Shown: positions 17,857 to 39,473 of the stretch, piece after piece
Numbering within the stretch: the first letter of the stretch is position 1
Layout of the letters: each line of letters begins with the position of its first letter
From: Leptospira noguchii serovar Panama str. CZ214
GTDB lineage: Bacteria > Spirochaetota > Leptospiria > Leptospirales > Leptospiraceae
Reading direction: 5' to 3'
DNA length: 64,000 nt
Assembly (NCBI RefSeq): GCF_000306255.2
Contig: NZ_AKWY02000019.1
Coordinates: forward strand, 216,001 to 280,000
Program-made: the position numbers and the translations under genes
The notes under the pieces: model-generated
What the model saw: the letters and a program-made list of their open reading frames with translations, nothing else
Database searches by the model: none
Told to the model about the DNA's origin: nothing

Positions 17857-19185
17857 GTGGCTTTAACTTTTAAAGAGATTTTAGATAGAATTCGGATCAT
17901 TGATCGAGACGTGACCGAGCTGAACCGCTTGAAGTCTAGGCTTCCTGCGGACCGGCCTTATTCTTCTTCTTTACAAATTTCTTTTGATAAACAAATCAAC
18001 GAACTCTTAAACGAAAGAGTGGGCCTCATGGAACTTGAGGTCCTAGATCCGCCAGCTTGGATATTGGGAGTTCCTACAACTGGGATTTCTTTGGAAACTC
18101 CGGTGCCGCTCAAAGGCCTTTTTCCGTCCGGAGATCTTTCTAAAGAAAAACCGGACGATCAAGACGTAATTAATTTCCTACGAGAACTTCCTAAAACGGA
18201 AATCCATCTCCACCTTGAGGCATGTGTCAATAAGGACACGATGAAAAGGTTGATGGTTAAAAATGGGATTAACGTAACGGACGAAGAGTTCGAGGCTAAA
18301 TTCAATTTTAAGGATTTGAACGGTTTCATTCAGGTATTCTTTTTTATTCAATCTCTTGTTAAGGAACCTTCCGATTTCTCATTTTTTGTAGAAAGTCTCG
18401 CGGAATACATGAGAGGGAATAACATCATTTATACGGAAGTTTTTTTCGCTCCTTCTAAGTTTATTCAGAATGGTCTCGATTTCGAAGAAATGATCGACTT
18501 CTTAGTCAATCGAATTCGGGAGGAAAAGGAAAGTGACGGTATCACCATACGCTTGTTAGTTGATGTGTCTAGATCCTTTGGACCAGAAAATGCGATGAAA
18601 AATTTGGATCGTGTTCTAAAACTAAGACATCCGGAAGTGATCGGGATCGGTCTTGGAGGTGCAGAACTGATGGGACCTGCCAGGGATTATCAAGGGGTTT
18701 TCCAAAAAGCGAGGGAAGCAGGGCTTAGAGTTGTGGCACATTCTGGAGAAGACGACGGCCCTTGGGCAATTTGGGAGGCGGTGGAGCTTCTCAAAGCGGA
18801 AAGGATTGGGCATGGAACTTCCGCGATACAAGATCCTGAGTTGGTAAAGTATCTTAGGGAAAATCATATTCCGATCGAGATCTGTGTGACGTCTAACGTA
18901 TTTACTGGAAAATACGTTAGAAAAGAACAAAACCATCCGGTTCGTTATTACTACGATCAGGGCCTTCCTCTTAGTATCAACACCGACGATCCTGAAATAT
19001 TCAATGTAAATCTTACATACGAATATTATAAACTTTGGAGATTCTTGGATTTCTCTTTAGATGAGATCGTGGATTTGATCCGTCAGGGTGTTTTTGCTTC
19101 CTTTCATCCAAATAAAGAATCTCTCTGGGCCGAAATGGAAAAAAACATTCATCTCGTAAAAGCAAGATACGGTCTAAAACGATAA
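17857..19185 (+). CDS. Adenosine deaminase-family protein
   Basis: A 442-residue metal-dependent amidohydrolase of the adenosine/AMP deaminase family. After an N-terminal extension of about 105 residues (helical, ILDRIRIIDRDVTELNRLK) come the zinc ligands TEIHLHLEA (HxH), the His of VVAHSGED followed by the proton-shuttle region, ERIGHGTSA, and the double Asp SINTDDPEIFN. These are all the catalytic residues expected for deamination of adenosine or a related purine. The substrate is not certain because the extension is unusual for classical Add. Translation starts at GTG; no ATG is nearby. It is monocistronic. Confidence 0.85.
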   Translation: MALTFKEILDRIRIIDRDVTELNRLKSRLPADRPYSSSLQISFDKQINELLNERVGLMELEVLDPPAWILGVPTTGISLETPVPLKGLFPSGDLSKEKPDDQDVINFLRELPKTEIHLHLEACVNKDTMKRLMVKNGINVTDEEFEAKFNFKDLNGFIQVFFFIQSLVKEPSDFSFFVESLAEYMRGNNIIYTEVFFAPSKFIQNGLDFEEMIDFLVNRIREEKESDGITIRLLVDVSRSFGPENAMKNLDRVLKLRHPEVIGIGLGGAELMGPARDYQGVFQKAREAGLRVVAHSGEDDGPWAIWEAVELLKAERIGHGTSAIQDPELVKYLRENHIPIEICVTSNVFTGKYVRKEQNHPVRYYYDQGLPLSINTDDPEIFNVNLTYEYYKLWRFLDFSLDEIVDLIRQGVFASFHPNKESLWAEMEKNIHLVKARYGLKR

Positions 19186-19360
19186 AAATTGTTTTGAAAG
19201 TAACTTGAGCGCTCTAATTTTTTATGGATCACTTGTGAAAATTTAACACTTCGTTTCCTAAACATCGTTTGATTTATAGAAAGACGTTGATTGAGTTTGG
19301 GTTTTTGTGATACTCTGTAAAATTTTTTTATATTGGTCCTTCTTACTTCTTTATAGAATA

Positions 19361-19458
19361 GAGTTTTTGAAAAATGAATCTCTATCAGTTTCTATTTCAT
19401 TAAAACAGTAGATTAAAACAGTTTTGTTAAACTGAATTATGGGATTTTTTAACAACTC
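19361..19458 (+). repeat. Family A element (MITE-like), copy 4
   Basis: 98 bp, GAGTTTTTGAAAAATG to TTTTTTAACAACTC with TA on both sides (19359-19360, 19459-19460). Confidence 0.85.
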
Positions 19459-19470
19459 TAATGTAAGAGT

Positions 19471-19655
19471 ATGAAGTTAAGATTCAAAAGCACTTCGAAA
19501 TATCAAATAACGATTCCAAAGAAATTCGGGAATTTTTAAAACTTTCTATGGAAGACGTTATAGAATGGTCTGTCGACGAACAAGAAATTCATATTGAATC
19601 GGCTAATAAATCTTTTCTTAACGTGAGTTCATGGAGAAATCAGTTTTTATCTTAG
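19471..19655 (+). pseudogene. SpoVT/AbrB-like (MazE-type antitoxin) pseudogene, 1-nt deletion
   Basis: From ATG 19471 the frame reads MKLRFKSTSKYQITIPKK and then hits a stop. Reading one base earlier from that point continues as IREFLKLSMEDVIEWSVDEQ and EIHIESANKS. Together this is the classic swapped-hairpin AbrB fold opening (K-x-Q-ITIPK-x-IRE-x-LKL), typical of antitoxins such as MazE or VapB. The break is at an A run (CCAAAGAAATTCGG), where one missing A explains the shift. The C-terminal end merges into a family D unit (AACGTGAGTTC), so the gene is probably also truncated. No toxin gene follows. Confidence 0.65.
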
Positions 19656-19998
19656 GTCAATTTTTTCGTAAAAATAAAATGTGGGAACTACTACAAAAAG
19701 AATCATCTTCCAACCAAATTTTGCACAAAACCGTTGTTTTATGGCCATCATCAAAATTTAAATCTCATTTTTACGTGAGTTCGGTTGAGAAAGAATTTTC
19801 TAAAAATATGAGTTCCTACAATTTCAAAATTGGTTTATAAAATCGTGATTTGCTAAAAGGAGTTTCCACAGATTAAGTCTCTTATAGGGTTTTGAACAGT
19901 CCTTTATCATTGAACTTTTTAAGGGGAGTTCCCACATTTTATTTTTTGCGGAAAAATCAGGTTTTATAAAAGAATATCGTACATCGAACTCACGTTAG
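19619..19998. repeat. Family D/C composite unit with inverted ends
   Basis: Bounded by TTAACGTGAGTTC at the left and its inverse GAACTCACGTTAG at the right, about 380 bp apart. The interior holds AAAATGTGGGAACTACTAC plus inverse-oriented copies (AGTTCCTAC, GTTTCCACAGATTAAG, AGTTCCCACATTTTATTTT). Confidence 0.6.
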
Positions 19999-20286
19999 TT
20001 TTACGCTTATTCTTTATCGAAACACAGCCTTAGCCATATCTCAAAATTTGCTGAATCCTTTTTCAAATCAAGAACTGTCTCAAACCTCAAAGAATTTTAT
20101 GCGATAATTCATTAGAAATTTTTAATAAAATACAATAGGTTCCTACAAATTAAGTCGCATTTGGCAAATTTCGAGCAGTTCTCTTGTCGTTAAATTTTCG
20201 TAGTAGTTCCCACATTTTGAGGTTTGGGATAAGCTCTGATTTGAATTTTACTTTTCGATCCTTTCGATTTTTGGAATCTAAGTCCC

Positions 20287-20691
20287 ATGCAACCAAGAAT
20301 GAATTTGATTACTCTCGGGGTTAGGGATCTAGAAAAAGCGGTTCATTTTTACGAACAAGGTCTTGGGTTTCCTAAAATGAAATTTGAAGGAAACGTCGCC
20401 TTCTTTACATTAAACGGAACTTGGCTCGCTTTATATCCTTGGGAAGAACTTGCCGCAGATGTGGGTGTTTCTGCGGAAGGTGACGGTTTTAGAGGATTTA
20501 CCATCGCTTACAATGGACGATCCAAAGAAGAAGTGGACCAAGTAATCGCAAAAGCGGAGAAAGTCGGCGCCAAAATTGTTAAGCGACCTCAGGATGTTTT
20601 TTGGGGAGGATACTCCGGTTACTTCCAAGATCCGGAAGGATTTTATTGGGAGGTCGCTTGGAATCCCGGTTTTTATCCGGGACCCTCTTGA
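20287..20691 (+). CDS. VOC-family (glyoxalase/bleomycin-resistance fold) protein
   Basis: A 134-residue single-domain vicinal-oxygen-chelate protein. The opening is NLITLGVRDLEKAVHFYEQG-LGFPK, and the close GYSGYFQDPEGFYWEVAWNP carries the second metal-ligand strand with Glu. The family includes glyoxalase I, dioxygenases and resistance proteins that bind a divalent metal; the substrate is unknown. There is no operon partner. Its 3' end overlaps the convergent lipoprotein gene by 19 bp. Confidence 0.85.
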   Translation: MQPRMNLITLGVRDLEKAVHFYEQGLGFPKMKFEGNVAFFTLNGTWLALYPWEELAADVGVSAEGDGFRGFTIAYNGRSKEEVDQVIAKAEKVGAKIVKRPQDVFWGGYSGYFQDPEGFYWEVAWNPGFYPGPS

Positions 20692-21014
20692 TTGGTATTT
20701 TCATTTACCGTTTCTTTTTTGCAGAATATTTGTACGGTTCTTTGAGTATATATTCCGCCGATCGTCCAGTGAATGACGTTATCCCAGAAGTTTCTTAAAA
20801 TTAGAATTTCCGGTTTTCCTTCGGAACATTGAATTTCCGGAGTATCAAATGAATTTATCAAACCTAATAGATAACCTCCTTGTTTGTAGGTTTGTTCAGG
20901 TTCGGACTCGGCAGTAGTAAAATACTGTGAATCATGGATTTGTAATGTAGTATTGTAACAATGAATCGTTGTTAAAGTTATTAAAGTAAAAAATACTATT
21001 TTAAAAAATTTCAT
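20673..21014 (-). CDS. Small lipoprotein, Bor-like (second of a paralogous pair)
   Basis: A 113-residue lipoprotein. The signal peptide MKFFKIVFFTLITLTTIHC ends with a lipobox-like TTIHC, so Cys19 would be lipidated. The C-terminal half FWDNVIHWTIGGIYTQRTVQ resembles the C-terminal block of the neighbouring 126-aa protein (TLGIYTPRTLNLTC) and recalls the Bor/Lpp-like serum-resistance family seen in Leptospira and lambdoid phages. It lies 8 bp downstream of that gene, last in the ligB gene run. A surface location is likely. Function unknown. Confidence 0.72.
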   Translation of the reverse strand: MKFFKIVFFTLITLTTIHCYNTTLQIHDSQYFTTAESEPEQTYKQGGYLLGLINSFDTPEIQCSEGKPEILILRNFWDNVIHWTIGGIYTQRTVQIFCKKETVNENTNQEGPG

Positions 21015-21022
21015 GGTTTTAC

Positions 21023-21403
21023 TCAGTTATAACAGGTTAGATTTAAGGTTCTCGGAGTATAAATTCCGAGAGTCAATTGTTCATAGAGAAAATCTAAAAA
21101 CGTGGAATATTGACGTATTTCTTTGATCTTGTTTGGGCAATATTCGTTTACATTGACGTAGTGTTTTTTCGGAATCATTCCCCAAAAATAAAATGATTGA
21201 GAAATAACATGAACTTGAGGCGGTTGTGCGTTGAGCCTGGCTCTTTCTTCCAGATCGTTTTTACACTGTCTTCTCAATATAGGCGGCATACACGATTGAG
21301 GTGGTTTTTGTGTAAAACTTACTTGTACGTTTTGACAAGTGATAAATAAACTTAAAATCAAACATGCTATTGAGATCCTAATGATTGGATGTTGCTTTGA
21401 CAT
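21023..21403 (-). CDS. Small lipoprotein, Bor-like (first of a paralogous pair)
   Basis: 126 residues with signal peptide ISIACLILSLFITC; the lipobox LFITC predicts acylation at about Cys23. The mature part contains SFYFWGMIPKKHYVNVNEYC and ends LGIYTPRTLNLTC, paralogous to the next gene (same W..-IYT.RT pattern with a terminal Cys). Its start overlaps the end of the upstream lipoprotein gene by 26 bp, a sign of co-transcription. It is probably an outer-membrane or periplasmic lipoprotein; the role is not known. Confidence 0.72.
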   Translation of the reverse strand: MSKQHPIIRISIACLILSLFITCQNVQVSFTQKPPQSCMPPILRRQCKNDLEERARLNAQPPQVHVISQSFYFWGMIPKKHYVNVNEYCPNKIKEIRQYSTFLDFLYEQLTLGIYTPRTLNLTCYN

Positions 21404-21848
21404 TTATATAACCCTTCCCGAATATTCCTACAAAAAGATTAAAATTTAATTTTTTCATATTCGTGTTTTTATAAACGACTGCAGTATATCTGCCTTTTTC
21501 CAATAATTGATTTTCGATTTTACAAGAGTATGTGTTTCCTAAGTTTGTATTTGTACATTCTTTCTTTGAATCAAAAAGAAATCCTTTTTTAATTAGTTTA
21601 ACCTTTAAATCCGGGTTTGTGGAATCGACTTGAACGATTCCTAAAACGTTTTCGGATTGGTTGATAGTAAATTCATAATTTTGAATATTTTTTTCCGGAG
21701 TTAACGTTCCGTAAACGAAAGACTGAAGACGAACGATTCCGTTTTGTTCATTTTGGTTAAATACGAGTCTTTCAGAATTTTCGTTTACTTTACAATAAAT
21801 AAACCAAGTAAACAGAATTACCACAATGATTCTTAACGAATTTTGCAT
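21378..21848 (-). CDS. Putative lipoprotein immediately downstream of ligB
   Basis: A 156-residue protein starting MQNSLRIIVVILFTWFIYC, an export signal with a likely lipidated Cys19. The start at 21848 is chosen because the preceding codons overlap ligB and would bury the signal peptide. The mature domain has alternating beta-strand character (NYEFTINQSENVLGIVQV, LEKGRYTAVVYKNTN), reminiscent of pre-peptidase C-terminal (PPC-like) domains. One base separates its start from the ligB stop, so translation is probably coupled and LigB conditions would also express it. Function unknown. Confidence 0.7.
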   Translation of the reverse strand: MQNSLRIIVVILFTWFIYCKVNENSERLVFNQNEQNGIVRLQSFVYGTLTPEKNIQNYEFTINQSENVLGIVQVDSTNPDLKVKLIKKGFLFDSKKECTNTNLGNTYSCKIENQLLEKGRYTAVVYKNTNMKKLNFNLFVGIFGKGYINVKATSNH

Positions 21849-21849
21849 A

Positions 21850-27640
<5,791 letters not shown>

Positions 27641-27642
<2 letters not shown>

Positions 27643-27700
27643 AAACACTCGCTCTAATTGTTTTTTTTGAAGTTTTCATTTGTGTATTTGCAGTGTTTAT
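27641..27700 (-). promoter_or_regulatory. ligB leader stem covering the start codon (probable RNA thermometer)
   Basis: In the mRNA sense, AUAAACACU (complement of 27692-27700) can pair perfectly with AGUGUUUAU (complement of 27641-27649), whose last two bases are the A and U of the AUG. The stem is nine A-U-rich pairs with a 42-nt loop that carries the weak SD (AGAGCGAG). From memory of published work, lig mRNAs have a long 5' leader that blocks ribosome access at low temperature. This stem is a direct candidate for that switch in this strain. Confidence 0.65.
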
Positions 27701-27776
27701 CTATTTATTTGAAGTTTCTATTTACGTATTTGTTATATTTCCTTATTTGAGGTTTTCATTTATGTATTTGCTGTAT
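27666..27776 (-). repeat. Three-copy tandem repeat (38-42 bp) in the ligB leader
   Basis: Three imperfect units start at about 27666, 27708 and 27746, each reading TTTGA(A/G)GTTT-C-ATTT-(C/T)GTATTTG on the plus strand. They end 24 bases before the ligB start and lie within the expected 5' leader. The middle spacer supplies one arm of the start-codon stem. Confidence 0.75.
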
Positions 27777-28155
27777 TTACCTCTACAAAATTTAAAAAGG
27801 ACAATCGCCTAATCAGATTTTTTCGTAAAATCGTTGTTTTGCGACCATGGCAAAAATTAAAGATCAATTTTATAGAGGTTTTTATTTGGAATATCCTTGA
27901 GACTTATTAGAGATGAAAAGTTTGTAAAGAAAAATATTCTAAAATTTAGAAAAACAAACTATATAATAGAAAATGAATACTTAAGCGTCTAGTATTTGAA
28001 TTTAGTAGTCTTAATTTTATGGTCTTAAGTATCAAATATTGAAGTTAAGGATTATTTAAGAAATGGTTTTAGATATAGCATAACGATGCTTGGAAATAGT
28101 TATAGAAGTTTTTATTTTTTAAAAGTATATAACTCAAGAAGTTATACGTGGTTTA
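27777..28155. other. Gene-free region upstream of ligB
   Basis: No gene. It should contain the ligB promoter. There is an ACTATATAATAGAAAATGAAT stretch near 27958 that resembles the left end of family B, but no matching right end. Confidence 0.5.
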
Positions 28156-28539
28156 TCAAAAATTTTTTATTACCCAAACTCCAGTGAAAGCAAGTCCGAT
28201 TCCACCAACCGTACTTAAACAGATATATCCTAAAAATAAAATGTAGTGGCCGGATTTTAGCATTTGGAGGGTTTCGTAGGAAAAGGTGGAAAATGTAGTA
28301 AATCCCCCACAAAAACCGGAGGCAAATAAAAACTTCCATTGAGGATCTAAAAGTAGAAACCGATCAAATAATGCGTAAACGATTCCGATTAAAAAAGAAC
28401 CGAGTAAGTTTGCGGTTAAGGTTCCCCAAGGAAGAGATAAACCTAAAACAATTCCGAACCAATATTGTAACAAATAACGGAAAATGCTTCCAAGTGCGCC
28501 ACCTAGGCCAATCCATAAAAGGGTTTTTGAAAAATTCAT
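28156..28539 (-). CDS. crcB: Fluoride ion channel CrcB/Fluc
   Basis: A 127-residue membrane protein with four hydrophobic helices, the size of one subunit of the dual-topology Fluc dimer that exports fluoride. Visible family motifs are GGALGSIFRYLLQ in helix 1, PWGTLTANLLGSFLIGI in helix 2 (with the conserved Asn) and SGFCGGFTTFSTFSYE in helix 3, which includes the Phe-box and the central Na+ site region. It is a single gene upstream of ligB on the same strand, 500 bp away; no fluoride riboswitch is evident in front of it. Confidence 0.93.
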   Translation of the reverse strand: MNFSKTLLWIGLGGALGSIFRYLLQYWFGIVLGLSLPWGTLTANLLGSFLIGIVYALFDRFLLLDPQWKFLFASGFCGGFTTFSTFSYETLQMLKSGHYILFLGYICLSTVGGIGLAFTGVWVIKNF

Positions 28540-29118
28540 AATAAATTTTTAATATAATAAATTATAGTGTACGAATCTATATATTTAAAGTTTGTTTTAC
28601 TGATTTTAATAAAACTGAGCATCTTAAATTTGTCTCACAAACTTCTTGTAGAGTAAAATACTGAGAGTTTTTATATAGTTATGAGATTTCCATAGAATCG
28701 GCCAAAAGATTCTCAGTGTTTTCAAAGGTTCAGAATCTTTAATTTCAAACCGATACCAACTAAAGATTAGAAAATAAAACAGATTAAAATTTCAAAAGTC
28801 CAATCTTTTATCGAATGTCTGTTGTAAAAATTGTATTTTAATTTTAGAAATAAAGTTACAGCTCCGACAGAAATTGAAAAAGTAATCAATCAAATTAATA
28901 TTCCCCAGAGACAGCCATATTTGATTTACCGAAAAAAATAAATATTCTATTTTTATAATATTCATCTATTTAAATGACAGTTTCAAAAAACTTAAAGTAA
29001 TTTGAATTAAAAAATTGTATAGTTTTGAAAGCACTGTAAATCCTTTTATGATTTAGAATCAAGTTTCAAGAAATTGTTGAACCCTTTACAAAATCGTCAA
29101 ATAACAAAACAATCATTA
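28540..29118. other. Gene-free AT-rich spacer
   Basis: No gene and no clear repeat copy until family A copy 5 begins at 29119. Confidence 0.55.
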
Positions 29119-29216
29119 GAGTTTTTGAAAAATTAATTCTCAATCCATTTCTGTTTCATGGAAACGGTCAATTGAAGCAGTTTATTCAATTGAACTATGG
29201 AATTTTTTAAAAACTC
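29119..29216 (+). repeat. Family A element (MITE-like), copy 5, abutting a stop codon
   Basis: 98 bp, GAGTTTTTGAAAAATTAATT to ATTTTTTAAAAACTC, TA at 29117-29118 and 29217-29218. The right-hand TA plus the terminal C of the element forms the TAG stop of the minus-strand hydrolase gene. Confidence 0.88.
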
Positions 29217-29989
29217 TATTGTACAAAATCTCGGATTAGTTTCCAGTGAGTTTCGGTTATAAATTCGAAAATAGAATGATTCGCATTAGAAAGAGTTATG
29301 AGTTTTGCATTGAAAAAACTTTTACTTAAAGTTTCTCCCATATAGTAAGGAACCGCTATGTCTTTTTTTCCATGAACGATCAATACTGGCAATGTAATAT
29401 CTTTTGACTTTGATATTGAGTTAAATCGATCCCAAATCAAGATCTGAGGAAGTATGGGAACGTATCGATAAGAAGCCACATCTGGAATCGATGTATAAGG
29501 TGCGAAAAGTATCATTTTGGAAACTAAATTTTTCCGAGCCATTTCCACAGCAACTCCTGTACCAAGAGAGTATCCAACTGCAACTGTGTTTTGTTTCGAA
29601 AAAGAAAAATTCTTCTGCACAAAATTTATAGCAGCATCGGCGTCTGAATAAACGTTACTTTCGGAACTAAAGTAACGTTTTGCTTTTCCATATCCGGGAT
29701 ATTCAACCAATAGAACGGAAAATCCCATTTTTGAAAGTTTAGCTCCAAGATAAGATATACTCTGTAAAGTTCCATGTTGGCCGTGAAAAACAACGGCAAG
29801 TCTGGAGCCGTTTCGGGTAAAATAAGCATAGACGATTCTATCTTTGTTTTGAATTTGAAGTAGAGTACCAGAATAAAAAGGAAGAGTATCTTTTCCTTGA
29901 GCTAAGAAGATTAATTTTCGAGAAACAAAACAGCCAAAAACTTCTAATAGAAAAAAAAAGATACAAGAGTATTTAAGAAATTTATACAT
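29216..29989 (-). CDS. Alpha/beta hydrolase, probably lipoprotein (BEM46/ABHD17-like)
   Basis: 257 residues from the chosen ATG. This start gives a clear signal peptide MYKFLKYSCIFFFLLEVFGC with lipobox VFGC; a longer in-frame start 21 codons upstream would spoil it. The hydrolase core has VVFHGQHGT (oxyanion region), VLLVEYPGYGKAKR, the nucleophile elbow AVGYSLGTGVA (Ser), the acid in HGKKDIAVPYY and the His in NANHSIFE, so the triad is complete. The arrangement resembles the BEM46/ABHD12-17 serine hydrolases (lipases or thioesterases). The stop codon is partly made by an inserted family A element; the protein itself seems unaffected. Confidence 0.8.
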   Translation of the reverse strand: MYKFLKYSCIFFFLLEVFGCFVSRKLIFLAQGKDTLPFYSGTLLQIQNKDRIVYAYFTRNGSRLAVVFHGQHGTLQSISYLGAKLSKMGFSVLLVEYPGYGKAKRYFSSESNVYSDADAAINFVQKNFSFSKQNTVAVGYSLGTGVAVEMARKNLVSKMILFAPYTSIPDVASYRYVPILPQILIWDRFNSISKSKDITLPVLIVHGKKDIAVPYYMGETLSKSFFNAKLITLSNANHSIFEFITETHWKLIRDFVQ

Positions 29990-30109
29990 TAAAAAATTAT
30001 TATTAACTAACTTGAGTTCGATATAAGAAAATCTGGGAGAATAAAAACTCAATACAACGACTTCCTAAACTCAGCGAGTGGTTGTAACTCAGGTAGTTGT
30101 CCAATTTTT

Positions 30110-31219
<1,110 letters not shown>

Positions 31220-32007
31220 CTACGCTAAGTTTGATTAAAATTTGATAACGATTCCAATTGAGTTCGATTTAAATTCGATAATAACCTTTGTGGATGATTT
31301 CAATTCCACATTGGTTCGATCAAATTCCATAATAATTTTTTACCCATTTTCCCGAATAGAACATAATAAATAAAAGATTCAAATCGTTTGCGTTCGTGAA
31401 TCTGTGGAAACGATTTCCGGGGCTAAAAAGATGTACTTCTTAACTTGGAAAATAACAAGGATTTATAGAATCCATTTGGGCGTTCCTGCACTGAATTGAA
31501 TTGTAAATCAAAATAGAAAAGTAAAAAGTGCAGGCCGGGCTTGTTACGCGCTTCAGCTCACGCTTCCGGTCCTTTCTAACGAAAGGACTGCTACGCACGC
31601 TTCACATCCCTAACGCTACTTAACGTGAACAGGGCATAAGAAAATGAATTTTCTCAATGTGGTAGTTCCCACATTTAAAAAATCGATCTTTAAAGTTCAA
31701 AGCTCAACTTTTTTCAGAAAAATGAAATTTATTACGTCGAATTCACGTTACTTAATTTATTGTGGTTAATGTCTTTCTGCAATTTTTTACATAAAATGTA
31801 ATAGTTCCCACACCAAATTTTTCAGTTGTATTATGGATTGAGAAAGGCACTGAAAATTTAAGATCACTTTTATAAAATTCAAAAAGAAAAATTAAATTTC
31901 TAACCAAATCGTTGTTTGATGGTCATCATAAAATTCATATTATAAAAATTTTCTTAGGATAAAACAAATCCAAAAGCATTATACCAATGAACTAAAAACG
32001 AACCGGC
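31220..32007. repeat. Gene-free region with family F and a small family D/C unit
   Basis: No gene. A family F copy lies at about 31477-31550, followed by a GC-richer stretch. A unit from TTAACGTGAAC (about 31620) to GAATTCACGTTA (about 31739-31750) encloses the C word TAGTTCCCACATTT (31661-). Another C word (TAGTTCCCACACC) lies near 31801. Confidence 0.65.
31477..31550 (+). repeat. Family F hairpin-like repeat, copy 2
   Basis: GGGCGTTCCTGCAC at the left can pair with GTGCAGGCC at the right, followed by GGGCTTGTTACGCG. The same layout and 3' block occur at 6761-6828. Confidence 0.6.
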
Positions 32008-32853
<846 letters not shown>

Positions 32854-32854
32854 G

Positions 32855-34124
32855 TTAAAGGGCTCTATATCCGATGTCTTTTCTATAAAACGTTTTGGGA
32901 GCCTGGATTTTTTCCAGGAAGGAATAAGCTTGATTTACCGAACTCTTTAGATCGGCACCTTGAGCTACTATTCCGAGAATTCTTCCCCCGGATGAAAAAA
33001 CTTTTCCATCTTTTTTTAAAGTTCCAGCATGAAAAAGATGAACGTTTTGACCGGAAGTTTCGGGAAGATTGAGAGGAATATTTTTTTCATAAGAATCAGG
33101 ATATCCTTGCGCCGCCAGGACCACGACAACGGCAGCGCCTTTTTTAACGGTGGCTTGAACACCTTTTATTTTACCAGTGGAAGCTCTATAAAGAAGTTCT
33201 AATAGATCTCCGTCTAACATAGCAAGAACACACTGGGTTTCTGGATCTCCAAATCTACAATTGAACTCAACAACTTTGGGTTCTCCTTTCGGAGAAATCA
33301 TTAAACCGGCGTAAAGAAGGCCGCGATACGGGTGACCTTTTTTACGGAATAGATCAAACATAGGATCAAAGATTTGTTCTTTCACTTTTTGTAATATACT
33401 TTCGGAGATTACCGGCGCAGGGCAATAAGCGCCCATACCTCCAGTATTAGGACCTTGATCGCCGTCAAAAGCTCTTTTGTGATCCTGAGCTGCAGGTAAA
33501 AGAAAATAAGAATCTCCGTCCGAAACCGCAAAGATGGACGCTTCTTGGCCCTCCATAAATTCTTCGATGACTACTTGATGGCCACTGGAACCAAATTTTT
33601 TATCTTGGAAAATTTCCTTAAGTGCTGTTTTTGCCATTTCTTTAGAAGTAGCAACAGTAACACCTTTGCCTGCAGCCAAACCGTCCGCCTTGATAACGAT
33701 CGGAACGGATTGAGATTCTAAGTAATTTAAAGAACTTGAATATTCGGAGAATGTTTTGTATTCTGCGGTGGGGACCTTTGCTTCAACCATCAAAGATTTT
33801 GCAAAATCCTTGGAACCTTCTACTTGAGCACAAAAAGAATCGGGACCAAAAACTGGAATATTTAATTCTGCGGCCCAATCTGCAAAACCCGCCACCAATG
33901 GATCTTCTGGACCAATTACGATCAAATCGAAAGGATTTTGTTTTAAAAAAGACTGAACCGAATTCTTGTCCAAAACTTGAAACGAATCAGAGGGAAGGAT
34001 CTCATGATCCGGAAAACCTCCGTTTCCAGGAAACACTTTTAATTCGTTTAACAAAGAAGACTTACGCAGATAAAAAGCAATTGCGCTTTCTCTACCACCA
34101 GAACCGATAAGAAGAACTTTCAAC

Positions 34125-34135
<11 letters not shown>
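32855..34135 (-). CDS. purD: Phosphoribosylamine-glycine ligase (GAR synthetase)
   Basis: 426 residues, full length for PurD, an ATP-grasp enzyme that joins glycine to phosphoribosylamine in step two of purine synthesis. Visible motifs are [17 protein letters not shown] at the N-terminus, [29 protein letters not shown] (ATP-binding loop), [20 protein letters not shown], and [14 protein letters not shown] with the metal-binding Glu/Asn. The start overlaps the end of valS by 11 bp. Other pur genes are not in the window. Confidence 0.95.
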
Positions 34136-37069
<2,934 letters not shown>

Positions 37070-37096
37070 TTTCCGGGTGAGAAATTCACCCGGAAA
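37070..37096 (-). terminator. Strong hairpin downstream of the 142-aa membrane protein gene
   Basis: A perfect 11-bp stem TTTCCGGGTGA/TCACCCGGAAA with a 5-base loop, eight bases beyond the stop of the minus-strand gene. A good rho-independent terminator stem, although the U-tract on the minus strand is weak (flanking ATTCC). Confidence 0.65.
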
Positions 37097-37103
37097 AATG
37101 GAA

Positions 37104-39143
<2,040 letters not shown>

Positions 39144-39473
39144 GTTTACCTCTATAATTATAAATAAAATCAAGTTATCTTGATTTTAAAACAGCGTTTC
39201 CCGGAGAAGGAAGTAGAAAAATTTTAGAGATGCAGAACTTGAAAAGAAGAGCAAACTTTAAGATAGGACTACGTTCGAAAGTTAGAAAATCGAGTGGATA
39301 ACTATAATTCTTTATCCATAATATCGACAGAATTTTTCTTGGCAATATTAAATTTATTTTAACGACGTTTCTAAAAAAAGAATTTTAGAATTTGTTGAAA
39401 AGAAGGCTGGGAGACTCTATAAAGTTGAATAACTACATAAAATCTCCGTTTTGCGATTTTGACGGATAAAAAA
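39144..39473. other. Gene-free divergent spacer
   Basis: It separates the RRM gene (minus) from the GNAT pseudogene (plus). No repeat copy recognised. Confidence 0.5.

Larger units (their letters stand above)
19186..20286. repeat. 1.1-kb region with family A, a broken antitoxin gene and a family D/C unit
   Basis: Contains the complete family A copy 4, then an AbrB-like pseudogene (19471-19655). Its 3' end runs into a 380-bp unit bounded by inverted ends TTAACGTGAGTTC (19619-19631) and GAACTCACGTTAG (19985-19997). That unit encloses at least four family C words (about 19679, 19804, 19860, 19923). Two more C words lie outside it at about 20141 and 20203. The 69-aa frame here (with MWELLQK) is repeat. 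Confidence 0.7.

Noticed and set aside
27643..28155. A ligA gene or second lig copy next to ligB
   Set aside because: The 513 bp upstream carries no Ig-like coding sequence, and downstream the next start is 1 bp after the ligB stop. LigA is not in this window.
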